From Heloderma charlesbogerti (lineage: Eukaryota > Chordata > Lepidosauria > Squamata > Helodermatidae): a stretch of DNA of 64,000 nt. Within the stretch, counting starts at the first letter, position 1. Every line of letters begins with the position of its first letter. Where the stretch lies: contig JANEZZ010000523.1 in assembly GCA_026122225.1 (NCBI GenBank), positions 186,001 to 250,000 of the forward strand, written 5' to 3'. A program made the translations under genes and the position numbers. Below the pieces are notes generated by a model. It saw nothing but the letters and a program-made list of their open reading frames with translations. It was not told where the DNA came from and searched no databases. Shown piece by piece: positions 43,412 through 55,584 of the stretch.

Positions 43412-44198
43412 TAGGGGTGCAAGAAAGTCACTTACCTGGTCTCGCACCTTGCTTGGCGGTGGGGGGGAGGCGCTTCGCTGCTCCCCCCGAAGTTCAGGCT
43501 GGGGGGGGGAGGCTTCCCTCCTTGCCCAGCCAAAATTCAGGCCGGGGGGGAGGCTTCCCGTCTCGCCCGGCCGAAATTCAGGCCGGGGAGAAGCGCCCCA
43601 TCTCCCCAGCCGCAAACGTAAAAAAAAAACAAAAAACGCCCCTGTGATAGGCTACGTAACGATTAACATAGCCTATCACGGCTAGATCTGCAAAGTCAGC
43701 CGTGATAGGCTACATTAATCGTTACGTAGCCTATCACGCGTGACTTTGAAAAAAAAAAAAAAAAAGCGCATACGGAAATGGCGGCCCCCATAGGGAGCCA
43801 CCATTCGCATTCCTTATTTGGTCCCTGTAGTCTACGTAAAGATTTATGTAGACTACGGCGAAAATAAGGGCAACGCTATCTGACTTTGCAAATCTAGCCG
43901 TGATAGGTTACGTTAATCGTTACGTAGCCTATCACAGGGGCGTTTTTTGTTTTTTTTTACTTTGCTTGTAATGGCGGCGGCGGCAGCCGGTCGAAAGACC
44001 GGCTGCCGCCCCTGCCCCTGACGAAGACCTGCCGAACCACCGCTGGGACCCGCCGCCGGGAGGGACATTCGTGAAAGGTAAGTCCCATCCCGGGGGGGGA
44101 GGGGGGCGGAGAAGTTCTCCCCAAACAACCTTTGGAGGACCGAATGCATTGGCGCTCGGCCCCGCGAAGTTTCGGGGAGAAATTCTCCCCCATCCCTA
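43412..44198 (-). mobile_element. Palindrome-rich non-autonomous hAT, copy I
   Basis: Begins 51 bp after copy H, in the same orientation. Short end left (TAGGGGTGCAAGAAAGTCAC), long end right (GAAATTCTCCCCCATCCCTA). Flanks CTTCCTTC (43404-43411) and CTTTCTTC (44199-44206) differ by one transition. Palindromes lie at about 43646, 43701, 43828 and 43902. The right half after the CAACGCTATCTGACTTTG junction near 43873 lacks one arm, indicating an internal deletion. Confidence 0.9.
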
Positions 44199-44469
44199 CT
44201 TTCTTCTCCTTTTTGCTCTCTTAGCAGCCTGTACAAAAGTTTTGTTAGTAGAATGTAATTTCTCAGATTTTACTAGGTTCTCCAAGAACATCCACCACCT
44301 TAGCAGATGAATTCTGATGAATTATTCCCTCCTAGTCTTTGGAATGGTGTTGTATGTTTGAACATAACCCCAATTTGCCATCTCCAACTGTTCATAGATA
44401 GAAAAGAGACAATGGTAACATTATGGCAATTACTACTAACCATGCACCCCTGATTTGGATCTCATGGAG

Positions 44470-44940
44470 GTGAAGGCTGGCATGGCTATGAGTCATGGCT
44501 ACTAGTCATGATGGCTGCATAAATGTCATGACCCTGGAGTCCAGCAGTGACCTGGACATGGAGGCTGAGGACCCAGTAGTACCAACAGAGGAGGCATTTT
44601 GCCCACCCACTATGGCAGAACCAGAGACCTATGAGTGCAAGAGACCCCTGAGCATGGCTCCCTGGATAGATGTACAGGCTCAGTGCTGGAGATAGGCATG
44701 GGAGGCAAAGTATTGTAGACCCCCAAGCTGTCTCCAGCACTGAGCCAGCACACGCATCCATGGATCCAGTGTACCAACAGCACTTTACATGAGCTCTTGG
44801 AGAAACGGAGGAGTGCTAGGCTTCAGGCCAAATGCCTGTCCCACTCCCTTTACGGCTTCCACTTGTTGTGTAGGACTGGAGTCTAGGAAGGGACTTCTGG
44901 GGCTGAAGCATAAAAAGCTTCAGTCTGCTCACAGACCTTG
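44470..44940 (+). mobile_element. Repeat with acidic and basic reading frames, LTR-like
   Basis: The + strand encodes LESSSDLDMEAEDPVVPTEE at 44530-44600 and, in another frame near 44800, EKRRSARLQAKCLSHSLYGF. The latter is like the RRRSARLACK peptide of the 12374-12904 element. An AAGCATAAAAAGCTTCAG TATA-like segment lies near 44905. A small RTE tail is inserted at 44949. Confidence 0.45.
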
Positions 44941-44948
44941 GCTGTCTT

Positions 44949-45072
44949 CGTTGTTTATTTGGTCAATCGCTTCCGACTGTTCGTGACTTCATGGACCAGC
45001 CCATGCCAAAGCATCCTGTTGGCCGTCGCCACCCCCAGCTCCCCCAAGGTCGAGTCCGTCACCTCCAGAAAG
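44949..45072 (-). mobile_element. RTE-clade LINE tail
   Basis: The same subfamily as 4647-4912 (GTCAATCGCTTCCGACTGTT, TTCATGGACCAGCCCATGCC). The duplications TGGCTGTCTT at 44939-44948 and 45073-45082 are identical. It is only the last 124 bp of the element. Confidence 0.85.
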
Positions 45073-45739
45073 TGGCTGTCTTTACATGAGGCATTTATCA
45101 TGGGCTTGTGATTGGTTATTCATGGAAGTTTGCTAATACATCCAGCTGTATTTGATCTTTATCCCGCTAAAAACAACAACAACCCTGAGATAATCCACTA
45201 TTTAAATGTAAATCCACTTTAATGGCTGTGTGTAAATGTGTGCAATTCTGCTATAGCCACAGCCTAGGAAGAAGAAGCCATTGAGAAGAACAGGAAAATC
45301 ACAATTGCTCTTCTGCCTCCCCTCCTCCAGCGTGTCTGCCTGTTGACCTGGGCTGGGAGGAGAGTTTTCTTGGCTGGGCTAGGAGAAGCTCAAAGTGAGC
45401 GTGGAGGTGGCTGATGGAAGAAGAAGATGGCAACTCCCCATGTAAACAGCTGACAGCAACGAAGCTACCCCCACCCCGTGCACTGCTTTGCACAGAGAGA
45501 GAGAGAGACTTGAATCCCTCCGGAGACACACTGATTCACCATGCAGTCTCTGCCCCGAGGCTGCAAAGAACTTGCCTGTGTAAAGACCTGATCTTTATCT
45601 CACTTAGAATGCAGAAGCAGAAGTCTTGGTAGATTGCGAAATAAACAGCCTTGTGTGATGAACCCCCTAGTCAGAGCAAGTTGCTCACGAGGAGCTGCCC
45701 TGGGTGCTGCAGCCTGCCTTCCTGCACTGAGCCTTGTGG

Positions 45740-46064
45740 GCTCCTGTTGTGTAGAACACAACAGCATGATACCTCCAGTGATGGGTGGGGCAAAAGGCAC
45801 AAGGGGCGGGGCCAAAATGCCCCAAACACCAGCATAGATTTGCTTAGAGCTCTTACGGACAGCAACTCAGCCTTGCGAGAAGCACGTCAACTTCTCCTAG
45901 AATGGGGAAAAACTGCACCAGTGCTGCAAAACCACCCAGTGATGGGGGGGAGTGGGGCCAGGGAAAGGGGGTAACCTTCTGGGGAATCCCTCCCCAATGG
46001 CTGAATCAGGACCCCTGGAGGGCCATATTTGACCTCCAAGACTGAGGTTCAGCACCCCTGCTAT
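45740..46064 (-). mobile_element. hAT (Charlie-like) fragment
   Basis: On the - strand the right edge reads CAGGGGTGCTGAACCTCAGT, TTGGAGGTCAAATATGGCCC. It resembles the CAGGGGTATTGAACC end at 3852. The other end is unclear. Confidence 0.4.
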
Positions 46065-46084
46065 ATACCTACACAATATGAAAT

Positions 46085-46451
46085 AACATTTCATATGACC
46101 TACCTGGTCACTGGGATCATCGGAGGGCTCACTCCTGGTAGTTCCATATGGACCTATGGCCCGACTAGAGTCCACCAGGAGGAGAGCCTTCAGTGTGGTG
46201 GCCCTTTCCTTTGGAATTCCCTGCCCCTGGACGGCAGGCAGACACCAACACTGTGTTGCTTCCGACGCCTTCTGAAAACAGCACTGTTCCGGGAAGCATT
46301 CCTTAACTGACAAGCCATGGTTTCTATTGGCATTCTGTTCTTTAAAAGCATAATTTTAACATGGTGTTGTAATCTTTTTGTTCTTTTACTACTTTATCTT
46401 TTATACTCAGTGCTCTGAAATCTGTTTTAGATATGGAGTGGTACACAAATA

Positions 46452-46498
<47 letters not shown>

Positions 46499-46500
46499 TA
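46085..46500 (+). mobile_element. L2 LINE, 3' end, with (AAGT)n tail
   Basis: The C-terminus is readable across frames: GGPFLWNSLPLDGRQTPTLC and FRRLLKTALFREAFLN. A T-rich UTR and the variable tail (AAGT)n at 46454-46495 follow. Confidence 0.8.
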
Positions 46501-46601
46501 AATAAGTTTACTATTAGCATTATTAAGAGTTTCAAACCATTATGAATCTAAGAATATGGATCCATATGGTGCATTTTAATATGGTCATAACCGGGGGCCC
46601 A

Positions 46602-46602
<1 letters not shown>

Positions 46603-46643
<41 letters not shown>
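46603..46643. repeat. (TG)n microsatellite
   Basis: About 19 consecutive TG units, a typical uninterrupted dinucleotide repeat. Confidence 0.97.
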
Positions 46644-46881
46644 TGAGCACACACCCTGGTCCATTTTGGTTGATGGTACCATCAGTATTATGGTTCAGCA
46701 GAGTGTTTTTAATGATACTCTGCATTTTATAACACATACACTGTGTTATAAAATCACCAGCAAACATTCATACATTTGCTCCTGGTGTAATATGATGAGA
46801 AATTCACATTTTGATTTCTGATATTTACATGGATGCTAATTTGAGCAAATACAGTCATATTAGTGCAGTGAGAAAAGCTGG

Positions 46882-47466
46882 TAGGGATGTACGAAAGTCA
46901 CTTACCTTTTCGAAGGGTGACATTCGCAGTGGGGGGAGGCGCTCCGTCCCTCCCCTGAAATTCTCCCCAGCTGGCTCCACTACGCAGCAACTCCGTGGAG
47001 CCGTCGGCTGGGGCCGCCTGCAGCCGGACATCTGGCCGCTGGGCAGCGTGCACAGGGATGCAAATGGTGGCCACCGTAGCCACCGCCATTTGCATCCCTG
47101 TATTTTGCCATGTTAGGCTGCGTAAATATTTACGTAGCCTATCACGGCAAAAAAAAAAAGAGAACGCAAATGGCGGCGGCTACGGCGGCCGCCATTTGCA
47201 TAATTGCATTCCCTTTTTTTTGCCGTGATAGGCTACGCAAATACTTACGTAGCCTATCACGGCTATAATGAAGAAGCAAATGGCAGCTGCAGATGCAGCT
47301 GCCATTTGCAAAGCAGTGCAAACGGCAGCAGGTAAGTGCTCCGTTTTGCGTGCCTTTCTCGGGGTGGGGGGGGTGGGGGGCTTCGTTCCACCACGGATTT
47401 TGGGGGGCCAAATGCACTGGCATTCAGCCTCACCGAGATCTGTGGCGGAATTCTCTGACATCCCTA
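46882..47466 (-). mobile_element. Palindrome-rich non-autonomous hAT, copy J
   Basis: Short end left (TAGGGATGTACGAAAGTCAC), long end right (CGGAATTCTCTGACATCCCTA-type). Flanks AAAGCTGG (46874-46881) and AAAGCTGC (47467-47474) agree at 7 of 8. It is the shortest complete copy, at 585 bp, with only two large palindromes (about 47113 and 47228) and GGCGGC / GCCGCC arms between them. Confidence 0.9.
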
Positions 47467-47749
47467 AAAGCTGCATAGTTCTGAGAAAAGCAGGATTTAT
47501 GAACCTTTGAAAATGAAGCTTAATATATTACAGTGATAGTGAATATGGCTCAGTTGGCCCAGATGCAGCATATAAATTGATGGTGTGTCTGAATCTGCAT
47601 TCTTAGCTCCTATTAAATATAAGTAGGGCACAGCTCAGAAAAGTCACATTGAAATGAGTAATCTCAGACAATGTGGCTGAAGGTGATTCTGGTTTTAAAG
47701 AACGTACTAGTGAAGAAAATGGGAGTCTGGTGGGATACTAACAGTGTGA

Positions 47750-47832
47750 TCCTATGCTTGTCTACTCAGAAGTAAATCCCACTGATTTCAGTGAGGCGTA
47801 CTCACAGGTAAGTAGGTATAAGATTGCAGCCT
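47750..47832. mobile_element. Old dispersed amniote repeat
   Basis: The block GTGTGATCCTATGCTTGTCT, ACTCAGAAGTAAATCCCACT and AGGTAAGTAGGTATAAGATT is a motif I recognise as recurring in reptile genomes, but I cannot name its family. Fragments of the same motif occur near 430-470, 2420-2460 and 3385-3415. Confidence 0.45.
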
Positions 47833-50079
47833 AAGTCATTTTCTCTCCTATTGTTTAAAAAATTGCAATCACTGCTTTTTTGTTGTTTAGCCTAGTGAGC
47901 TCCACATGAAACACCATTCCCTTTTTTTGGATTGAATATTAATGCCATATTAATTGTTTCTTTTTTCTTTGTATAAGAAACGAATAGCCAGAAAACCACG
48001 GAAGAAAATGAAATATATTTCATTATGATAATCATTCTAAATGCAAATACTGAGGCTGTGAGCCTAGCACAATTATTTGTACGTAGCTGAACATCAAAAT
48101 AAGTGGGACATCAAATAAATATGTTTTGGATTGGGGTGTTAAATTTGCTTATTGTACTGTTAAAAGTAACCTGCATCACCATGCTGCTTGATGAAATATT
48201 CTGTGTAATTCCTAAGAGTCCGTCATCTTGCACCAAAAGTGCGTCTGTACATTTTTTGTAATTTATAAGCTTGCAGACGCTCAGAGATTAATGGAATTCA
48301 AGCTTTCCACTCTAGCAGGTAGATGATTTCATCACAGATTGACATTTTAGAGCATTACTCCTTATGCCCTATACTTCCTGCAATTTTGTTTCACAAACTT
48401 TTAAAATATAAGTTATAACCTTATAGACGATGGCAGATAGTCTGTTTTGTAAATACATGTTCAGCAATCATGAATACCATATGCACTGCATATATTTACA
48501 TAATGCATTTTTTTAGACCCATCACACCAGTGTTTCCTTGGAGTTGTCACCATGAGGATCAGTGGCACTGATCTTCAGCGTTCTTCAGCGTTCTTCAAAA
48601 CGGTCTTCAGCGTTTTGTAAAAGCATCTGCTCACGCTTGCATATTAGCCGTTCTCAAGGGCGCATGCCAAGGCACGTCTTGCATGTAGCAGCTATCAGAG
48701 TTAACTGTCTCTTATTCTTTTCTACTCCAAGGCATATGCAGGCGATCCCACGTCATCCTTGTTGGGGCAGTGCTGCATAACATACATGATGTGCTTGAAG
48801 ACAAATAGCTTGTAGAAAAGGTCATTTCTTTGCCCATTAATATTTTTATGGGAACATGAAGGATGGGGGTGGAGGAGGTTGAATGTTCAGTTTTGGACAA
48901 ATAAATAGAACGGTCTGCTCCTAGCACATTTTGTAACAGGTCTACACACTAAGCAGACTTAAGTACTGATTCTGTGCACTCAGATCCTTGATATGAATAT
49001 CCTTGTAAGGGCAACTTTGCAGAAGTCTGTCATCATGACCACTACTTTTCTTTTGCTGTGTTCCCATGTCAGGCATTCATGCTTGAAAACTGGGCCTCCT
49101 TCTCAATGAGCTTCATTTGCCCTTAGTGACATCAGCATACACCCAACCTGATTGGCTGTGTAGCAGCACAGTATCATCATGTTTACTATGGGCTTTCTGA
49201 TTGGCTGAGTTGTGTAATAAAGAAAAAATAAGCCCTGAAAGTGGGTGGGGTGGAATGGAATATGATATTAAATCAGTAGCAGACTGACCTTGAACCTGTA
49301 TGAAAAGAACTGCCATTTCAGAGGGCCTCCCAAGCATTATTCTTTTCCCCCAAAGAGAAAAGCACAAACATTTGGCATAACCCAATATCCATCTCATGTA
49401 TTCACCACAGTGCAATTCAGAGTTTGCATTGAACTGCTAACTAGTTCTAGTAATTTGGATAGTTAAATAAATCATTCAACTGATTAATAGAAGTAATACC
49501 ATGAGACTTCTGAACCCTGCTAACACCACATGAGTAACACTACAGCTGCAATGAACAGCTTGCGAAGACTTTTCAGATGAATAGCTGAAGAAATTAGTAG
49601 GTAGTTCAGAATAATATATTCATCTGAGAGCTTGGCAATCTGTTCATAAGCAGATAGTTGGGGGAAAAGAAGTCAAGATGAATTTCTCTTATATTTGAGC
49701 CTTTCCAGTCCTTATGTCACCTGAACAACTGTTGCGATGAACAACCATAGAATAAACAGAGCTTATATTTGCTTTTTAATTTCATGTACAAAGTGTTCCC
49801 CCCACCAAAGGTTGGATTCAGAACCATCTTTCCATCAGCAGAAGGATACCACATGTGGAACAGGACTTCCCCATCCTCCCCCCCCATACAGCCCCCCTCC
49901 ACACCCTTCAAATCTGTTCTGAAGGGTCCCCCAGCCCTCCAGCCCCAACTGTGCTATGTAGGTGACGTAGCCCCAGTCCCACCCCCAGATGTTTTTGTAG
50001 GAGTGTTGTTTTTAGTTTCACTTTAGTTTCACCTGGTGGTGGGGTGGGGAAGTTAAATGGAAAGGTAGGGTATACATTG

Positions 50080-50110
50080 TATAAACAAACAAACAAACAA
50101 ACAAATAAAA
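50080..50110. repeat. (AAAC)n microsatellite
   Basis: About five AAAC units at the end of a short LINE-tail-like stretch (GGAAAGGTAGGGTATACATT). The surrounding 47835-51370 contains no gene or clear transposon that I can identify; 47840-48360 looks like unique, possibly conserved intronic sequence. Confidence 0.85.
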
Positions 50111-51478
50111 TCACATTGCTAGCATTCCCTCCCTTTCTGCCCAATTTAGTGCTACCCACAATCTTACAGGCACAAATATACTATACTTAGTAATGGTAAC
50201 TATTGCCAGGGTAGTGATGTTCACATCATCATCATTTTAAAAATGTATAAACCATTCTTCTACCTCATACGATCTCTTTCTGAGATTGGTGCAGCAGTAG
50301 CCCCATTGCAACCAAAGCATCTGTTTGCGCTCTTACGATGCTGGAAGAAATACCCTTAGAAACAGCAGCCAAGAAGAGATTATAAAAATGGATTTCTGTG
50401 ATTCACTCAGTTAGATTTCACCTTAAATACATGATCCCAGAAGGAGTTGGCTGCTGTGTCTCAAAACAAAAGGTGCATTAAAAAAAAAAAAAGCGGGGTG
50501 CATTATTTTAGCTATTAACCCAAAGGGCTTCCTTCTCCTAGCATAAAGCATGGCAATTTCAGGATCCTACAAAGCACAGCTTGGTGAGTGAGGTATCTTC
50601 AATGACAGAGAAGCATCTCAGTTCATTCTGAGATGCCCCTCAGGGATGCATTAGATAAAGGAGTTCTATATCTGAAGATGACAGGGAAGAAATTGAGATC
50701 ATATAGATAAATGTTGCCAAGAGCTACAACTCTTTGGGGACTAATTGGTTAATTACTATTTAGGAAACACAGAAGTGGACCATTACGCACAAACAAAAAT
50801 GTAATGTTCAGATGCCAGAAGCCTCAAAATGAGAGGTATCATCCTTCAGCACCCCTCCCTCCATTTTTTGTTCATGAGAGATGCACAGATAGAGCACACT
50901 GGGTGGGTCTGCGTTCTGAGATGGGCACACTTCCACATCTGGTACTGATTAATAGCTTAGAAAATTGATGGAATGAAAAACGTCAGTGGGCACAGCCATT
51001 CCAGTACGTAAATAATAGCAGAATATCTGAGCTAATTCTATGAACATGCTATGCATTGAGGAATCTAGCTTTTAAGAGGACTAAATGTTGTCTTGCAGAA
51101 GTGCTGGGTGAAATCTAACTGGTGCCTCCCACTGATGGAACAGCTTCAGTCAGCAGAAGGGGGGATGCCCACTGCCCACTGCAGCCTCAAAATCTGCTCT
51201 AGAGGGTTGGGGGATACTCTAAAACAAGTTACGGGGACACAGGGGCTGCAGGGGGAACAGGGGCGGAAGAGAGGGACAGTTCCATTTTGCAAGCCTAAGT
51301 CTGCTTGCAGAACGTTGGATGTCTCCCAATGTAGATTAGATACTGACCGGGTGTGAATACTTGGCTGGTAGGCTGAAATCCCCCTTCATGGATCACTGCC
51401 TTGTTGCAGCGAAGGGGCTTGTGCAACTCAGTGAAGCCATAAGCTATACCGTGCAGGGCCACCCAAGACAGACAGGTC

Positions 51479-52310
51479 ATGGTGGAGAGTTCTGACAAAA
51501 TGTGGTCCACTGGAGAAGGAAATGGCAACCCACTCCAGTATTCTTGCCAAGAAAACCCCATGGAACGTATCACAAGGCTAAAAGATATGACGCCGGAAGA
51601 TGAGCCCCTCAGGTCGGAAGGTGGGCAATATACTACTGGGGAAGAGCAGAGGGAATTTCCAAGTAGCGCCAGAAAGAGTGAAGCGGCTGGGCCAAAGCCG
51701 AAAGGACACTCAGCTGTGGATGTGTCTGGTGATGAAAAGAAAGTCCGATGCTGTAAAGAACAATATTATTTAGGAACCTGGAATGTCAAATCAATGAATC
51801 AAGGTAAGCTGGAGGTGGTCAAACATGTGAACATCTACATCTTGGGAATCAGCAAACTCAAATGGACAAGCACGGGCGAATTTAATTCAGGTGACCATCA
51901 TATCTACTATTGTGGGCAAGAATCCCTTAGAAGAAATGGAGTAGCACTCATAGTCAATAAAAGGGTGGGAAAAGCAGTACTGAGGTACAATCTCAAAACG
52001 ATAGAATGATCTCAGTACGAATCCAAGGCAAACCATTCAACATCACAGTAATTCAAGTCTGTGCCCCAACCACTGATGCCGAAGAAGCTGAGGTTGATTG
52101 GTTCTATGAAGACCTACAACACCTTCTACAACTAACACCAAAAAAAGATGTCCTCTTCATCATAGGGGATTGGAATGCGAAAGCAGGAAGTCAAGAAATC
52201 ACTGGGACAACAGGCAAGCATGGCCTTGGTGTACAAAATGAAGCAGGACAAAGGCTAATCGAGTTTTCCAAGAGAACATGCTGACCATAGCAAACACTCT
52301 TTTCCAACAG
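51479..52310 (+). pseudogene. BovB 2 endonuclease domain
   Basis: Domain order as in BovB 1: YLGTWNVKSMNQ, ILGISKLKWTSTG (the Glu of SELKW is Lys here), GVALIVNKRVGKAV. A frameshift lies near 52000, after which it reads MISVRIQGKPFNITVIQVCA and FIIGDWNAKAGSQ. It then shifts again near 52270. The E-to-K change falls at a position that is normally a metal-binding Glu in this endonuclease family. Confidence 0.88.
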
Positions 52311-52481
52311 CACAAGAGGCGACTCTACACATGGACATCACCAGATGGTCAATATCGAAATTAGATTGATTATGTCCTTTGCAGCCAAAGATGGAGAAGC
52401 TCTATACAGTCAGTAAAAACAAGACCTGGAGCTGACTGTGGCTCAGATCATGAGCTTCTTATTGCAAAATTCCAGCTTAAA

Positions 52482-54572
52482 TTGAAGAACGTAGGGAAAA
52501 CCACTAAACCATTCAGGTATGACCTAAATCATATCCCTTATGAATATACAGTGGAGGTGAGGAAGAGATTTCAGGGATTAGACCTGATAGACAGAGTGCC
52601 TGAGGAACTATGGATGGAGGTCCGTAACATTGTTCAGGAGGCAGCAACGAAATCCATCCCAAAGAAAAAGAAATGCAAGAAAGCAAAGTGGCTGTCTGAT
52701 GAGGCTTTACAAGTAGCTGAGGAAAGAAGGGAAGCAAAAAGCAAGGGAGAAAGGGGAAGCTATATCCGACTGAATGCAGATTTCCAGAGAATAGCAAGGA
52801 GAGACAAGAAGGCTTTCTTAAATGAACAATGCAAAGAAATCGAGGAAAACAATAGAATGGGAAAGACTAGAGATCTTTTCAAGAAAATTGGAGATCTCAA
52901 GGGAACGTTTTGTGCAAAGACGGGCATGATAAAGGACAAAGAAGGCAGGGACCTAACAGAAGCAGATGAGATTAAGAAGAGGTGGAAAGAATACACAGAA
53001 GAACTATATAGGAAAGATCTTAATGTCCCTGATAGCCATGATAGTGCGGTCACTGAACTTGAGCCGGACATCCTCGAGAGTGAAGTCAAGTGGGCCTTAG
53101 GAAGCATTAGTAACAACAAAGCTAGCAGAGATGACAGTATTCCAGCTGAGCTATTTAAAATCCTAAAAGATGCTGCTGTTAAAGTGCTGCACTCAATATG
53201 CCATTTGGAACACTCAACAATGGCCTCAAGACTGGAAAAGGTCAGTTTACATTCCAATTCCAAAGAACGGCAATGCCAAAGATTGCTCAAACTACTGCAC
53301 AATTGCACTCATTTCACATACCGGCAAGGTTATGCTCAAAATCCTACAAGCTAGGCTTCAGCAGTATGTGAACCGAGAACTACCGGAAGTACAAGCTGGG
53401 TTTTCAAAGAGGCAGAGGAACTAGAGATCAAACCGCCAACGTTCGCTGGATCATGGAGAAAGCAAGAGAACGCCAGAAAAAGTCTATTTCTGCTTCACTG
53501 AGTACGTTAAAGCCTTTGATTGTGTGGATCGCAACAACCTCTGGCAAATTCTTAAAGAGATGGGAGTACCAGACCACCTTGCTTGTCTCCTGAGAAACCT
53601 GTATGAGGGTCAAGAAGCAACAGTAAGAACCAGACATGGAACAACTGATTGGTTCAAAATTGGGAAAGGAGTACAACAAGGCTGTATACTGTCACCCTGC
53701 TTATTTAACTTATATGCAGAGTACATCATGAGAAACGCCAGGGTGGATGAATCACAGAATCACAGCAATTAAGACTGCTGGGAGAATTACCAACAACTTC
53801 AAATACGCAGACGATACCACCCTAATGGCAGAAAGCGAAGAGGATCTCAAGAGCCTCTTGTTGAGGGTGAAAGAGGAGAGTGCAAAAGCTGGTTTGAAAC
53901 TCAACATTAAAAAAACGAAGATCATGGCATCTGGCCCCATCACTTCCTGGCATATAGAAGGGAAAGAAATGGAAGCAGTGACAGATTTTATTTTCTTGGG
54001 CTCCAAGATCACCGCAGACAGTGACTGTAGCCATGAAACTGAAAGACGCTTGCTCCTTGGGAGGAAAGCTATGGCAAACCTAGACAGCATAGTAAGAAGC
54101 AGAGACATCACCTTGCCGACAAAGGTCCGCATAATCAAAGCTATGGTTTTCCCAGTAGTAACATATGGCTGTGAGAGCTGGACATTAAAGAAGGCTGAGC
54201 GCCGAAGAATTGATGCTTTCGAACTGTGGTGCTGGAGAAGACTCTTACGAGTCCCCTGGACTGCAAGGAGGTCAAATCAGTCAATCCTAAAGGAAATCAA
54301 CCCTGAGTGCTCATTGGAAGGACAGATACTGAACTGAAGCTCAAATATTTTGGCACCAAATGCAAAGAGAAAACTCCCTGAAAAAGACCTTGATGCTGGG
54401 AAAGATTGAAGGTGAAAGGAGAAGGGGACGGCAGAAGATGAGATGGCTAGATAGCATCACCGATGCAATGAATATGAACCTGAGCACACTCCGGGAGAGA
54501 GCGCAGGACAGGAAGGCCTGGCGTGCTATGGTCCATGGAGTCACGAAGAGTCGGACACAACTTAACGACTGA
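52482..54572 (+). pseudogene. BovB 2 reverse transcriptase and C-terminus
   Basis: A 290-codon frame (52482-53354) covers the linker and early RT (KNVGKTTKPFRYDLNH, KKIGDLKGTFCAKTGM, SISNNKASRDDSIPAELFKI). After a frameshift near 53200 it reads VQQGCILSPCLFNLYAEYIM at about 53670-53730. The YADD catalytic site is intact at 53804-53815. The C-terminal part runs TYGCESWTLKKAERRRIDAF to SLEGQILN, then shifts at about 54335. There are at least four frame breaks in all. Confidence 0.9.
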
Positions 54573-54754
54573 ACAAGACTGAAATCAATTTCATCCCTTC
54601 TTTGCAATTACTTGGCTTTTGTTGGCTTCTTACAGTTTTGAGGTCACATTGTGGCATTGACTGAGGAAGTCACAACAACTGGCACAATTCCCCTTCTGTG
54701 CAACTTGTAAAGGTCTATTGAAGCCCTTTAAGGCACTATAACTCTAGAGCAATC

Positions 54755-54800
54755 TTCACCAACCTGGTGCCTTCCAGATGTGCTGGACTACCTCCTATCA
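54755..54800. mobile_element. Foldback MITE fragment (39252-type)
   Basis: TTCACCAACCTGGTGCCTTC and CAGATGTGCTGGACTAC match one arm of the 39252-39398 element; the second arm is absent. Confidence 0.5.
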
Positions 54801-55584
54801 TCCTCCCTAGTGCCCTGATCCTCTACTGGTGGCATTTCCTCTCCCCTGCCAATTTCCTCCCCACTCCAAATTCCCCAGCTTCCTACCTTCCTCCCCCAGT
54901 GACCCTGATACAGGACCTTTTTCCTGCCATAGGTCTGAAAAAAATAGGCCATAGGCCTGACCAGGAAACATCCTCTTCACATATGGGTTTGAGCTAACCA
55001 ATTCCTTGGTAACAGTTTTGAGTATGGGCATACCAAAAGCAAAGAACAGGAGTGACAGAATCCTCATAGCTGTCTCCATGGCTCAAGGACTAGTTAAATC
55101 TTCTTGAGGATCCACCTGTATTAGTCTGTCTTGACATTAGATTTGCTGTAAGGTTGCAAAGTACCCCTTACAATGGAACCCATGTACATTTTATGTCCTG
55201 GGTGTTGTGAACAACCCTTGGAATTGGCTTCAAGTCAGAACTAAATTCTTTATGGTAAGTCTCATTAAATATTTTTTTGTTGTTCCTGTTGCACTCTTTG
55301 CTGCTGTGCTAAACAAGTGGGTTAAGCTCTTTCTGTGGCACAAAAAGCTGCTGGTATCATTCCAGATGGAAGCAGCCACTTCTTAGATGCCAACATAATC
55401 TGTTTCTCTAGTGACATGACCATGCATATTAAAAAATAAATGCAGACTGACTTACATTTGCACTTAAATTAAACTCCAAGCTATTGCTCTTTGGGGATGA
55501 CAGAAAGATGAGGAGAAAGCTGCTAAAGTGTGATCTTAGGAGTATATGTGCTAACCTTTTCAGAGCCAAAAATGCCTCCCACAA

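Larger units (their letters stand above)
51381..54576 (+). mobile_element. RTE-BovB LINE, near full length
   Basis: About 3.2 kb, between GGCTGAAATC (51371-51380) and GACTGAAATC (54577-54586), a 9 of 10 match. The 5' end CCTTCATGGATCACTGCC and the 3' end CTTAACGACTGAACAA are both present. It is closely similar to the copy at 19597-25229 and shows the empty sites of hATs C, D and E, which helps define them. Reading is broken in several places, so it is not autonomous now. Confidence 0.95.
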
